Position numbers and translations under genes: made by a program. Shown here piece by piece: positions 6,360-13,042 of a stretch of 15,066 nt of DNA. The DNA is from Nitrospinae bacterium RIFCSPLOWO2_12_39_16 (GTDB taxonomy: Bacteria; Nitrospinota; Nitrospinia; UBA9942). Under the pieces are notes generated by a model. The model was not told the DNA's origin, ran no database searches, and saw only the letters and a program-made list of their open reading frames with translations. The first letter of the stretch is position 1; each line of letters opens with the position of its first letter. Where the stretch lies: NCBI GenBank assembly GCA_001805005.1, contig MHDO01000104.1, forward strand, positions 1 through 15,066. The letters run 5' to 3'.

Positions 6360-7762
6360 AGGTTGAAAACCATTAATTTTAGCTCAGTCATTTCTCTTAT
6401 GGCAAACTTGATTCCCTCACGGCCTGTCCCGCTTTCTTTGACTCCTCCATAGGGCATGTGGTCAACCCTGAAGGTAGGGACATCGTTTATTATTACCCCA
6501 CCAACATGAAGTTTCTTAAATCCATTAAACGCCTTATTTATATCTCTCGTAAAAATACCTGTCTGAAGGCCATAAATTGACTCATTCACCATGTCAAGTG
6601 CCTCATCAAATTTTCTGTATTTAATCAATACTACCAGGGGTGCAAATGCCTCGTTGCATACAACTTTCATATCCTTTTTTACCTCTGTCATAACTGTTGG
6701 TGTTATTATATTACCCTTTCTCTCTCCACCGCACAGAATCTTTGCCCCTTTACTAACAGCCTCTTTTATCCATTCCTCTACCCTTACAGCCTCTTTCTCC
6801 TCTATCATTGGTCCATATTCTGTATCATGTTTCATAGGATTTCCAACCTTTAACTTTTTTACTGCCCTTATGAATTTATCTTTAAACTCATCAAAGACTT
6901 TTTCATGAATATATATCCTCTGGAGTGAGATGCAAACCTGTCCTGAATTGGAGAATGCACCCATGATACATCTCGGTATTGCCATATCAATATCAGCATC
7001 AGGCTCTATTATTGTTGCAGAGTTTGAGCCGAGTTCAAGTGCCACCCTCTTCATCCCAGCCCTTTCCTTAATCCTCCTCCCAACAGAGGGACTGCCTGTA
7101 AAGGAAATCATTGCTAAGTCCTGACTCTCTACGAGCCACTCTCCAACTGTTGACCCTCCGCCAAAGACAATATTCAATGCACCATTAGGAAGTCCTGCCT
7201 CCATCATTATCTCACCAAGTTTAATAGATGTAAGTGGTGTATAGCTTGCAGGTTTTAGGATTACAGAATTGCCGGAGGCAATTGCAGGGGCTACCTTATG
7301 GGCGACAAGATTTAAAGGAAAATTGAAAGGCGTAATAGCACCTATAATGCCAATCGGGAATGGTTGATAAAATGCAAACCTCTTTTCTGAGTTTGGTGAT
7401 GCGTCCATCGGGATAGTCTCACCATGAATCTGTTTTGCCTCCTCAGCGGCAAATTGAAATGTCTGTATTGAACGCTCTACTTCGGCGAGAGAATATTTAA
7501 TCGCCTTTCCCGATTCCTTTGTTATTAACTCTGAAATCTCTCTTTTTGTGCTTTCTATAATTTTTGAGGTATTTGAAAGTATAACTGACCTTTTATAGGC
7601 AGGCATTTCTGACATAGTAGCAAAGGCATTTTTAGCAGATTCTATTGCATCCTCTACATCCTTTTTTGAAGAGAGGGGCACTAAATCTAAAGAACTATCG
7701 TCATACGGATTTTTTACATCAAAATATTCTTTACCTGCTCTCCATTCACCATTAATAAGCAT
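6356..7762 (-). CDS. NAD(P)-dependent aldehyde dehydrogenase
   Basis: 468 residues, normal for the family. Visible active-site elements are the oxyanion Asn147 in TPFNFP, cofactor-binding Lys170 in ILKPAS, the Rossmann glycine in FTGSPSVG (about 221-228), general base Glu243 in LELGSN, catalytic Cys277 in SGQVCIS, and the C-terminal PYGGVKESGTGREG. It oxidises an aldehyde to the acid. The pattern is nearest to lactaldehyde/succinate-semialdehyde/non-phosphorylating GAPDH-like members, but the substrate cannot be read from the sequence. It begins 4 bases after hemB ends, without a ribosome binding site, so coupling to hemB is likely; no role in tetrapyrrole synthesis is known for this family. 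Confidence 0.92.
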   Translation of the reverse strand: MLINGEWRAGKEYFDVKNPYDDSSLDLVPLSSKKDVEDAIESAKNAFATMSEMPAYKRSVILSNTSKIIESTKREISELITKESGKAIKYSLAEVERSIQTFQFAAEEAKQIHGETIPMDASPNSEKRFAFYQPFPIGIIGAITPFNFPLNLVAHKVAPAIASGNSVILKPASYTPLTSIKLGEIMMEAGLPNGALNIVFGGGSTVGEWLVESQDLAMISFTGSPSVGRRIKERAGMKRVALELGSNSATIIEPDADIDMAIPRCIMGAFSNSGQVCISLQRIYIHEKVFDEFKDKFIRAVKKLKVGNPMKHDTEYGPMIEEKEAVRVEEWIKEAVSKGAKILCGGERKGNIITPTVMTEVKKDMKVVCNEAFAPLVVLIKYRKFDEALDMVNESIYGLQTGIFTRDINKAFNGFKKLHVGGVIINDVPTFRVDHMPYGGVKESGTGREGIKFAIREMTELKLMVFNL

Positions 7763-7766
7763 AAAT

Positions 7767-8741
7767 TTATCTATTTAAAATCTTTGCTGCGTCTTTGGCA
7801 AAGTAGGTTAGAATCATATCCGCACCTGCCCTTTTAATATTTAGAAGAATCTCCATCATAATCTTTTCACCATCTATCCAACCCTTTTCAGCAGCAGCCT
7901 TTACCATAGAGTATTCACCACTCACATTGTATGCAGCAACAGGTATGTTGAATTCATCTTTTACCCTTCTTACAATATCAAGAAATGCCATTGCCGGTTT
8001 TACCATGATAATATCTGCACCCTCTTCAATATCAAGTGCTGCCTCTCGCATTGCCTCATTGCTGTTTCCAGCATCCATCTGATACGATTTTCTGTCTCCA
8101 AATTTTGGCGAAGAATCACAGGCGTCCCTGAATGGCCCATAAAAAGCTGAGGCATACTTTGCGGCATAAGACATAATCGGTATATCTGTAAAACCTTTTT
8201 CATCAAGTCCCTTTCTTATTGCACCAACCCTTCCATCCATCATATCAGATGGTGCCACCATATCAGCACCTGCCTTGACATGGGTTAATGCCATCTTTGA
8301 TAGTAGCTCAAGTGTGGGGTCATTCAATATCTCATTTCCTTTTACAATACCGCAGTGACCATGTGATGTATATTCATCTATACAGACATCTGTTATGACA
8401 ATTAAATCAGGAGCTATAGACTTAATCTCTTTTATAGCCCTCTGGACAATCCCATTAGGGTTATATGCCTCAGAACCTACATCATCCTTTTTCTCAGGTA
8501 TTCCAAAGAGTATGACAGCAGGAATGCCAAGCCCATTTACTTCTTTTATCTCTTTGGAGAGCATGTCTATGGAAGAGCGAGCCGTCCCCGGCATTGAGCC
8601 AATCTCATCCTTTATACCTTTCCCAAATGTAACAAATAGTGGGTAAATCAGATTATCCACTGAAAGAGTGGTTTCTCTGACCATCCTTCTTAGATTCTCA
8701 TTTTTTCTTAACCTTCTCATTCGTATAACTGGAAATCCCAT
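7767..8741 (-). CDS. hemB: Delta-aminolevulinic acid dehydratase (porphobilinogen synthase)
   Basis: 324 residues. It condenses two 5-aminolevulinate molecules to porphobilinogen, the common tetrapyrrole precursor. The two Schiff-base lysines are Lys195 (SYAAKYAS) and Lys248 (IMVKPAM). MVAPSDMMDGRVGAIR and the FYGPFRDA lid are typical. The metal site reads Cys120-x-Asp122-x7-Cys130 (VCIDEYTSHGHCG): the outer two cysteines of the zinc-type triad are kept and the middle one is Asp. The start is preceded by GGGAGGT. It follows the DUF3467 gene and cobA-hemD in one leftward run, so three tetrapyrrole functions share the operon; hemA, hemC and hemL are not in view. Confidence 0.97.
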   Translation of the reverse strand: MGFPVIRMRRLRKNENLRRMVRETTLSVDNLIYPLFVTFGKGIKDEIGSMPGTARSSIDMLSKEIKEVNGLGIPAVILFGIPEKKDDVGSEAYNPNGIVQRAIKEIKSIAPDLIVITDVCIDEYTSHGHCGIVKGNEILNDPTLELLSKMALTHVKAGADMVAPSDMMDGRVGAIRKGLDEKGFTDIPIMSYAAKYASAFYGPFRDACDSSPKFGDRKSYQMDAGNSNEAMREAALDIEEGADIIMVKPAMAFLDIVRRVKDEFNIPVAAYNVSGEYSMVKAAAEKGWIDGEKIMMEILLNIKRAGADMILTYFAKDAAKILNR

Positions 8742-8782
8742 TTTTTACCTCCCATTTATAGTGTCAGTGTTTGTGACAGTAA

Positions 8783-8820
8783 TCAGTAACTAACACTAAC
8801 CACTTACACTAACACTATTT
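8783..8820 (-). repeat. GTGTTAGT-type intergenic repeat, copy 2
   Basis: In gene direction the gap before hemB begins AATAGTGTTAGTGTAAG, then TGGTTAGTGTTAGTTACTG. It resembles the stretch after metG at 2411-2442. It starts at once after the DUF3467 stop codon. Next to it, AGTAATCAGTAA (8779-8790 region) also occurs near 12120. Confidence 0.5.
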
Positions 8821-9128
8821 CAATGCATTGTTTCTGGTGTCTTCAGTATTGGCTGAGCTGCATCAACCTTTATCTCACCGAAAGACTGCTCATATTTAGA
8901 TATATTGTTCTGAAGTGCTATCAATAGTTGTTTTGCATGGAGAGGGTTTGTAATTATCCTTGATTGAACCCTTGCAGCGTTTTTACCCGGAAGGATAATG
9001 GCAAAGTCAAATATAAATTCACTTTTGCTATGGATGATATTTGCCGCATTACTGTAAACCCCGCCCTCTATCAACTGACTAATCTCAAGCATCAATTCTC
9101 CTGCTACAGGCTCTTCTTTTTTACCCAT
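8820..9128 (-). CDS. DUF3467 family protein
   Basis: 102 residues from the preferred ATG at 9128; an upstream in-frame ATG at 9152 exists, but GGGAGG (9141-9136) is ideally spaced 7 bases from 9128. The body ELMLEISQLIEGGVYSNAANIIHSKSEFIFDFAIILPGK, then ARVQSRIITNPLHAKQLL and LQNNISKYEQSFGEI, is the pattern of DUF3467. This is a small soluble family of unknown function found in varied bacteria and archaea. The first 8 bases overlap the end of cobA-hemD. Position between cobA-hemD and hemB suggests co-expression with tetrapyrrole synthesis; no catalytic motif is visible. Confidence 0.8.
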   Translation of the reverse strand: MGKKEEPVAGELMLEISQLIEGGVYSNAANIIHSKSEFIFDFAIILPGKNAARVQSRIITNPLHAKQLLIALQNNISKYEQSFGEIKVDAAQPILKTPETMH

Positions 9129-10701
9129 TTTCTTTCCTCCCAAAATATTCAATTATCTTTTCAGTAAATCTCTCAATTGTGTGCTCATCAGATACAATAT
9201 TATTTTTTAATCCAAACTCCTCAACTGTCTTTGCAGTAATTGGTCCTATACTGGCAATTGTTATATTTTTAAGCATTTTTCTGTCATCTCCTCTATCAAA
9301 ATTAGACCTCCCCTTAATCCCCTCCTTGCGAAGGAGGGGAGGGGGGAGGTTGAAATAAGACATGAAATTTTTTACAGTAGATGATGAAGTAAATGTTATC
9401 ACATCTATTTTTTCTTTTCTTATCATATTTTTTATATCACTTGCCTTTTCTACAGACTTAACTGTTTTATAGGCATCAACCACATCTATCTCTGCACCCA
9501 TTTTCTTTAGCTCCAGCGGCAGAATATCTCTTGCAACAGAAGCCCTCGGGAGGAGTATCTTCTTCCCCTCTATTCCATGTTTTTTCATCTCCTCTATTAC
9601 ACCCTCTGCTATATACTTTTCAGGCACGGCATCAACCCTTATCCCGAAGGACTCTACAGATGCCGCAGTCTTAGGACCTATTGCACAGATTTTTATACCC
9701 TTAAGCTCTCTTATATCTTTTTTATTAGCCTTAAGCCTTTCAATGAAAAATCTCACACCATTTGCACTTGTGAAAATGAGCCATTGATATGTATCAAGCC
9801 TATTTATGGCATTATCAAGTGCATCCCATGAATCAGGGGGGACGGTTTCTATTGTAGGCATCTGCATGATAATTGCACCTTCATTCTCAAGGAGTTCAAC
9901 AAAACTCTTTGTCTGCCCCCTTGGCCTTGTTATAAGTATCCTCTTGCCAAAGAGTGGTTTTTTCTCAAACCAGTTTAATTTTTCTCTTAATGCCACAACA
10001 CCGCCTACAACTATAATGGCAGGAGGTCTTACATTCTTGGCTTTTTCAGTAATATCATTCAATCTCCCTACTATTGTCTCCTGTAAAGGGGTTGTCCCCC
10101 ATCTTATGACTGCAATAGGTGTATCAGGTTTTCTCCCATTTTCTATTAATTTTTTAACTATATTGGTGAGATTCTTCGCTCCCATAAAAAAGATTAGATT
10201 TTCTATACAGGTGGAAAGTCCCTTCCACTCAATCTTTGAGCCGCCTTTTGACGGGTCTTCATGCCCTGTAATAAGAGCTATAGAAGAATTAAAATCCCTG
10301 TGTGTGAGTGGTATCCCTGCATAAGCGGGGACTGATGTGGCGGCAGTAATTCCGGGTATAACCTCAAAGGGTATTTTATGGCTTACAAGCTCCAACGCCT
10401 CCTCTCCACCTCTCCCAAATATAAAAGGGTCGCCCCCCTTAAGACGGGCTACAATCTTTCCCTCTTTTGCCTTTGTTACAAGCAATAAATTTATCTCCTC
10501 TTGAGATTTGGTATGTTTCCCGCCTACTTTTCCAACATATATTATCTCAGCCCCATCCTTAGCAAACTCAAGTAATTTCTTATTGACCAGATGGTCGTAT
10601 ATAATTACATTAGCCTCCTCAATACACCTCTTTCCCTTGAGTGTGAGTAATCCCGGGTCACCAGGCCCCGCACCTATAAGATAAACCTTTTTAGATTTCA
10701 T
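9121..10701 (-). CDS. cobA-hemD: Fused uroporphyrinogen-III C-methyltransferase / uroporphyrinogen-III synthase
   Basis: 526 residues. The N-terminal half (1 to about 245) is SUMT: GAGPGDPGLLTLKG (10-23), ARLKGGDPFIFGRGGEE (85-101), VIPGITAATSVPAYAGIPLTHR (114-135) and GAKNL near 174. It makes precorrin-2 for siroheme, cobalamin or heme d1. The C-terminal half (about 251-526) is HemD, which closes and inverts ring D: RILITRPRGQ, FTSANGVRFF, CAIGPKTAASVE, LLPRASVARD, ITFTSSSTVKNF and IASIGPITAKTVEE. CobA-HemD fusions are known in several phyla. The HemD part carries an extra segment of about 15-25 residues (from Asn451) encoded by a palindromic element. GAGGGG before the ATG serves as ribosome binding site; the gene starts 6 bases after the previous stop. 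Confidence 0.95.
   Translation of the reverse strand: MKSKKVYLIGAGPGDPGLLTLKGKRCIEEANVIIYDHLVNKKLLEFAKDGAEIIYVGKVGGKHTKSQEEINLLLVTKAKEGKIVARLKGGDPFIFGRGGEEALELVSHKIPFEVIPGITAATSVPAYAGIPLTHRDFNSSIALITGHEDPSKGGSKIEWKGLSTCIENLIFFMGAKNLTNIVKKLIENGRKPDTPIAVIRWGTTPLQETIVGRLNDITEKAKNVRPPAIIVVGGVVALREKLNWFEKKPLFGKRILITRPRGQTKSFVELLENEGAIIMQMPTIETVPPDSWDALDNAINRLDTYQWLIFTSANGVRFFIERLKANKKDIRELKGIKICAIGPKTAASVESFGIRVDAVPEKYIAEGVIEEMKKHGIEGKKILLPRASVARDILPLELKKMGAEIDVVDAYKTVKSVEKASDIKNMIRKEKIDVITFTSSSTVKNFMSYFNLPPPLLRKEGIKGRSNFDRGDDRKMLKNITIASIGPITAKTVEEFGLKNNIVSDEHTIERFTEKIIEYFGRKENG
9306..9350. repeat. 45-bp palindromic element inserted in frame in hemD
   Basis: The outer stem is ACCTCCCC (9306-9313) with GGGGAGGT (9343-9350). 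The inner stem is CCCCTCCTT (9319-9327) with AAGGAGGGG (9331-9339) around a GCG loop. The total of 45 bases is 15 codons, read as LPPPLLRKEGIKGR. The extreme C/G asymmetry of the arms contrasts with the AT-rich gene. Intragenic palindromes that keep the frame are known as Rickettsia palindromic elements; this one is analogous in form, not known to be related. Confidence 0.85.
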
Positions 10702-10707
10702 ATCCCC

Positions 10708-10956
10708 TCAAAACTCAATACTTTTCTCAGGCATAACCATTACTATTTCATTTTTATTTAAAATCATTATCTCTACTTCTGTTGTATCCCTCTTCATATC
10801 AAGAGGAGACAGTTTTGCCTTTATAATAGGAACAAACTGAACATCCTTATCATTTAAAAAATCAGATAATCTTTTTCTATAGCCTTTCCTCGTGATAGCA
10901 ACCTCACCCACAATCATAAACCTTTCTGTATAGATTGTTACCTTCTCAGTATCCAT
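10708..10956 (-). CDS. Small conserved-looking protein of unknown function
   Basis: 82 residues from the ATG at 10956, chosen because GGGAGG lies just upstream; a longer open frame to 11076 runs through repeat DNA and overlaps rsmI, so its extra 40 residues are unlikely to be real. The protein reads as beta strands with a short helix: VTIYTERFMIVGEVAI, then YRKRLSDFLNDKDVQFVPIIKAKL, then EVEIMILNKNEIVMVMPE. The RLSDFLN segment looks like a conserved motif of small single-domain cytoplasmic proteins, but I do not recognise a characterised function. It has no signal peptide or catalytic motif. It lies between rsmI and cobA-hemD, with 6 bases to the latter. Confidence 0.7.
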   Translation of the reverse strand: MDTEKVTIYTERFMIVGEVAITRKGYRKRLSDFLNDKDVQFVPIIKAKLSPLDMKRDTTEVEIMILNKNEIVMVMPEKSIEF

Positions 10957-11001
10957 ATCCCCACCTCCCTTAATTACAGATTTTTTAAAAATAGTTTGTT
11001 T

Positions 11002-11031
11002 TAATCTGTGGTAATCTGCGAAATCTGTGGT
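11002..11031. repeat. Three 10-bp AATCTGTGG-type repeats upstream of the small gene
   Basis: On the plus strand: TAATCTGTGG, TAATCTGCGA, AATCTGTGGT. They fill the short gap between rsmI and the preferred start of the small gene. The array lies in the presumed leader of that gene, inside the operon. Confidence 0.6.
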
Positions 11032-11047
11032 TAATGTATTTTTAGGG

Positions 11048-11731
11048 TTAAGGTTCTTTTTGATGGGCGCCGACAATCAATGTTATCTCCCCTTTTATTA
11101 TCCTTCCCCTTAATTTCTGCATAACCTCCTCCACACTCCCCCTGATAACCTCTTCATAGACTTTTGTCATTTCTCTTGCCACTACTATAGACCTATTGCC
11201 GAGTATATTCTTTATCTCCTGTAAAGTTGCAAGGATTCTATATGGCGACTCATATATTATAATAGTTCTATCCTCATTTATAAAGGATTCTAATCTTTTT
11301 AATCTCCTTCCCGATTTCCTTGGCAGGAATCCCTCAAATATAAATTTATCTGTAGGAAGTCCTGATACTGATAGTGCAGTAATAACACCAGCAGGACCAG
11401 GGATAGGGTGAACTTCTATATTATTATCTAAAGCCAGTTTTATTAGGGAATAGGCAGGGTCTGATATGCCGGGCGTTCCTGCATCTGAAACAAGTGCTAT
11501 ATTTTCTCCATTCTTCAGTTTATTTAGCAGATACTCGCCTTTCTCTTTTTCATTATGGCTAAAATAACTCGTTAATGGTTTTGATATTTCATAATGATTT
11601 AGCAGTCCCTTTGTCCTTCTTGTGTCCTCAGCCGCTATCAGGTCAACCTCTTTTAAAACCTTCAACGCCCTTAATGTGATGTCCTCAAGATTTCCTATAG
11701 GTGTGCTGACAATGTATAAGATGCCATTCAT
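11048..11731 (-). CDS. rsmI: 16S rRNA 2'-O-ribose C1402 methyltransferase
   Basis: 227 residues. RsmI uses SAM to methylate the ribose of C1402 in the decoding centre of 16S rRNA. The tetrapyrrole-methylase-type fold is clear: LYIVSTPIGNLEDITLRAL (5-23), LIAAEDTRRTKGLL, VSDAGTPGISDPAY, VHPIPGPAGVITALSVSGL, FEGFLPRKSGRR and YESPYRI. E. coli RsmI is about 286 residues; this protein ends after the GEITLIV strand and so lacks the extra C-terminal helical region, as many short homologues do. It is the first gene of the leftward operon, 35 bases from a good promoter. SUMT domains share the same fold, so confusion with CobA is possible in principle, but the STPIGNLEDIT start is specific. Confidence 0.95.
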   Translation of the reverse strand: MNGILYIVSTPIGNLEDITLRALKVLKEVDLIAAEDTRRTKGLLNHYEISKPLTSYFSHNEKEKGEYLLNKLKNGENIALVSDAGTPGISDPAYSLIKLALDNNIEVHPIPGPAGVITALSVSGLPTDKFIFEGFLPRKSGRRLKRLESFINEDRTIIIYESPYRILATLQEIKNILGNRSIVVAREMTKVYEEVIRGSVEEVMQKLRGRIIKGEITLIVGAHQKEP

Positions 11732-11748
11732 AGAGTTAATTACAAATT

Positions 11749-11764
11749 ACTCAATATCTTGAGT
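11749..11764. promoter_or_regulatory. Inverted repeat over the predicted rsmI transcription start
   Basis: ACTCAA-TATC-TTGAGT is a perfect 6-bp dyad with a 4-base centre, directly after the -10 box. A third ACTCAA half-site lies at about 11771-11776, inside the promoter. The placement suits a repressor operator; no cognate regulator is in the window. Confidence 0.4.
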
Positions 11765-11765
11765 G

Positions 11766-11793
11766 ATTTTACTCAAAATCAAAAGAGAGTCAA
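11766..11793 (-). promoter_or_regulatory. Promoter for the rsmI-cobA-hemD-hemB operon
   Basis: On the minus strand TTGACT (11793-11788), a 16-base spacer and TAAAAT (11771-11766), each a 5/6 match to the sigma-70 boxes. The predicted start at about 11759 leaves a 28-base leader before the rsmI ATG. Confidence 0.55.
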
Positions 11794-11827
11794 GTATTTA
11801 ATTAAAAAGACGAAGTTAATTATGTAA

Positions 11828-11963
11828 ACCCCGTTACACCCCATCCTGAAGGTCGGGGCATTTTTGAGGAAGATTTTTTAATTTTCCATGCATCCCCACT
11901 CTGACCTGTCTGCGTGTGGACACACACAGCCAGGAGGGTAGGGCATTCTGGGTGTAACGGGGT
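11828..11963. mobile_element. MITE-like element with 14-bp terminal inverted repeats
   Basis: ACCCCGTTACACCC (11828-11841) is repeated exactly in reverse complement at 11950-11963, bounding 136 bases with no coding capacity. Inside the left end, CCCCATCCTGAAGGTCGGGG forms a hairpin (CCCC/GGGG and CCT/AGG). Near the right, CTGCGTGTG-GA-CACACACAG (about 11907-11926) forms another. GC content is above that of the flanks. Short length, terminal inverted repeats and internal hairpins fit a non-autonomous mobile element; no clear target duplication is seen. Confidence 0.5.
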
Positions 11964-12039
11964 AAATCTCTTGCGGCAGAAGATAGAGGGATGCGAGATG
12001 GAAGTGGAGATAATTTGCTCAATTTATCATTTCAAACTG

Positions 12040-12058
12040 TACTTCTGCAGTAGAAGTA
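12040..12058. other. Small perfect hairpin
   Basis: TACTTCT (12040-12046) and AGAAGTA (12052-12058) pair around GCAGT. It may be a terminator remnant or an operator-like dyad; there is no T-run. Confidence 0.35.
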
Positions 12059-12141
12059 GATATGTTACTCAGATTCGTTACATCTATTTTGATTTCTACA
12101 GTTATATTAAATACCCCATCAGTAATCAGTAAGATTATGTC

Positions 12142-12297
12142 TTATCTAAATCTCTCAGTTTTCAAAAGCCGGCTGTTTTTAACAATAGTATCGGAAGACA
12201 TATAACTGCCGATCATTTCCACAATCCCTGCAATTTTCTCCGGATCATGCTCGTCCCTGCAGTATATGCGGACTATATAGGTCTCCAATGTCTCCAT
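12142..12297 (-). CDS. Small hypothetical protein
   Basis: 51 residues from the ATG at 12297; the frame extends upstream but overlaps the PlsC-like pseudogene. It begins METLETYIVRIYCRDEHDPEKIAGIVEMIG. The YIVRIYRR-like opening followed by a charged DP turn resembles small conserved proteins of unknown function in some Gram-negative anaerobes, but I cannot name a family. It lies 4 bases after the stop of the pseudogene and has a codon composition like it, so the two probably arrived or decayed together. No ribosome binding site is evident. It may be a truncated remnant rather than a working gene. Confidence 0.4.
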   Translation of the reverse strand: METLETYIVRIYCRDEHDPEKIAGIVEMIGSYMSSDTIVKNSRLLKTERFR

Positions 12298-12301
12298 GAC
12301 G

Positions 12302-12850
12302 TCATGCTCTGTAAAATTCCTTTTCCATATCCAAAAGTCTTTGAAAAACATGCTCCGATATTTTTCTCCAGGTATTTTTCTCGTTCGGCATCTCGTAGAA
12401 CCGGCGCAGGTCTATCGGTTTGCCGATCCAGACGGAAACGGTTTGAAAGGGAGAAAGCTTCGTGGTGCCTACCGGCAGGATTTTTTCCGTTCCGTTATGA
12501 TAGAGGGGGATTACCACGGGCTTTGCCTGATAAATAATGTAGCCTGCTCCAAATTTTGGATCGTCAATCATTCTCTCCGTTATTGTTCGTGTCCCCTCCG
12601 GGAATATAATCATCGTACCTTCTCTTAATTTATTGGCGAATACATCGAGGGTTGCGAAGATTTGCTTTATCCGTGATTCATCGGCAACCTCCCCTTCATG
12701 AATGATGAATTCACCCTACGAAACGGTCTTTTTCTGCATGACGGAAATCAGTTGGATAAACTGGCTTCCGGAGAGTTCCCGGAAAAAGGGATTCTCCTTC
12801 AGAAGGCGCGCCGTATGCGGGTCGAGCTGCATGTTCGTCCCGTCAGACAT
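12302..12850 (-). pseudogene. Decayed cNMP-binding domain joined to a PlsC-type acyltransferase end
   Basis: One frame runs from ATG 12850 to TGA 12302 (183 codons) but is broken by an in-frame TAG at 12716-12718 (codon 45). Codons 1-44 plus the stretch after the stop (LLKENPFFRELSGSQFIQLI...GEFIIHEGEVADES) look like the start of a cyclic-nucleotide-binding domain. Shortly afterwards the sequence switches to the C-terminal part of a 1-acylglycerol-3-phosphate acyltransferase: LDVFANKLREGTMIIFPEGTRT, then VVIPLYHNGTEKILP, with the family's FPEGTR motif. The HX4D catalytic motif of PlsC and most of the cNMP domain are missing. This looks like a remnant after an internal deletion plus a nonsense mutation. 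GC is visibly higher than in neighbouring genes, a sign of transfer. Confidence 0.75.
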
Positions 12851-13042
12851 TTTCAGATAGATAGGAAATTGCTTTCATGGGTGAATTATAAAATCAAAAA
12901 AAATTGCTGTCAACACAATTTTTGGAGAAATTTAGATTTATAAGTTACTGATGTGATAAAATATTTTTAAATGGTGAGTTGCTAAGAATTATTAGGTATA
13001 ATATTTTCAAAAAAGTGAAACAATAATTTTTATTGGCTTGTA

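Larger units (their letters stand above)
11732..12141. other. Repeat-rich intergenic region without a supported gene
   Basis: This 410-base gap holds the rsmI promoter, a MITE-like element (11828-11963) and a small hairpin (12040-12058). Short open frames of 60-70 codons cross it on both strands, but they run through the inverted repeats and have no ribosome binding site. The last part (12060-12130) is AT-rich with scattered GTTAC and CAGTAA words and shows no recognisable signal. Confidence 0.6.

Noticed and set aside
9129..9152. Longer start of the DUF3467 protein
   Set aside because: The ATG at 9128 has a well-spaced GGGAGG; the upstream one would place that site inside the coding region.
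9806..10324. 172-codon open frame on the plus strand
   Set aside because: It is antisense to well-conserved CobA and HemD motifs and shows no family pattern of its own.
10957..11076. 40-residue N-terminal extension of the small gene after rsmI
   Set aside because: It overlaps rsmI, is partly encoded by the 10-bp repeats, and a strong GGGAGG site points to the internal ATG at 10956.
11834..12132. Open frames of 62 and 72 codons across the intergenic region
   Set aside because: They run through the inverted repeats of the MITE-like element, lack ribosome binding sites and show no protein-like pattern.
12247..12628. Open frames of about 96 and 110 codons on the plus strand
   Set aside because: They are antisense to the PlsC-like remnant, which has a clear FPEGTR motif on the minus strand; residue composition is not protein-like.
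12851..13042. Possible small gene or RNA in the AT-rich gap before the toxin-antitoxin pair
   Set aside because: No start with a ribosome binding site, no stable hairpin and no recognisable motif; only A/T runs are seen.
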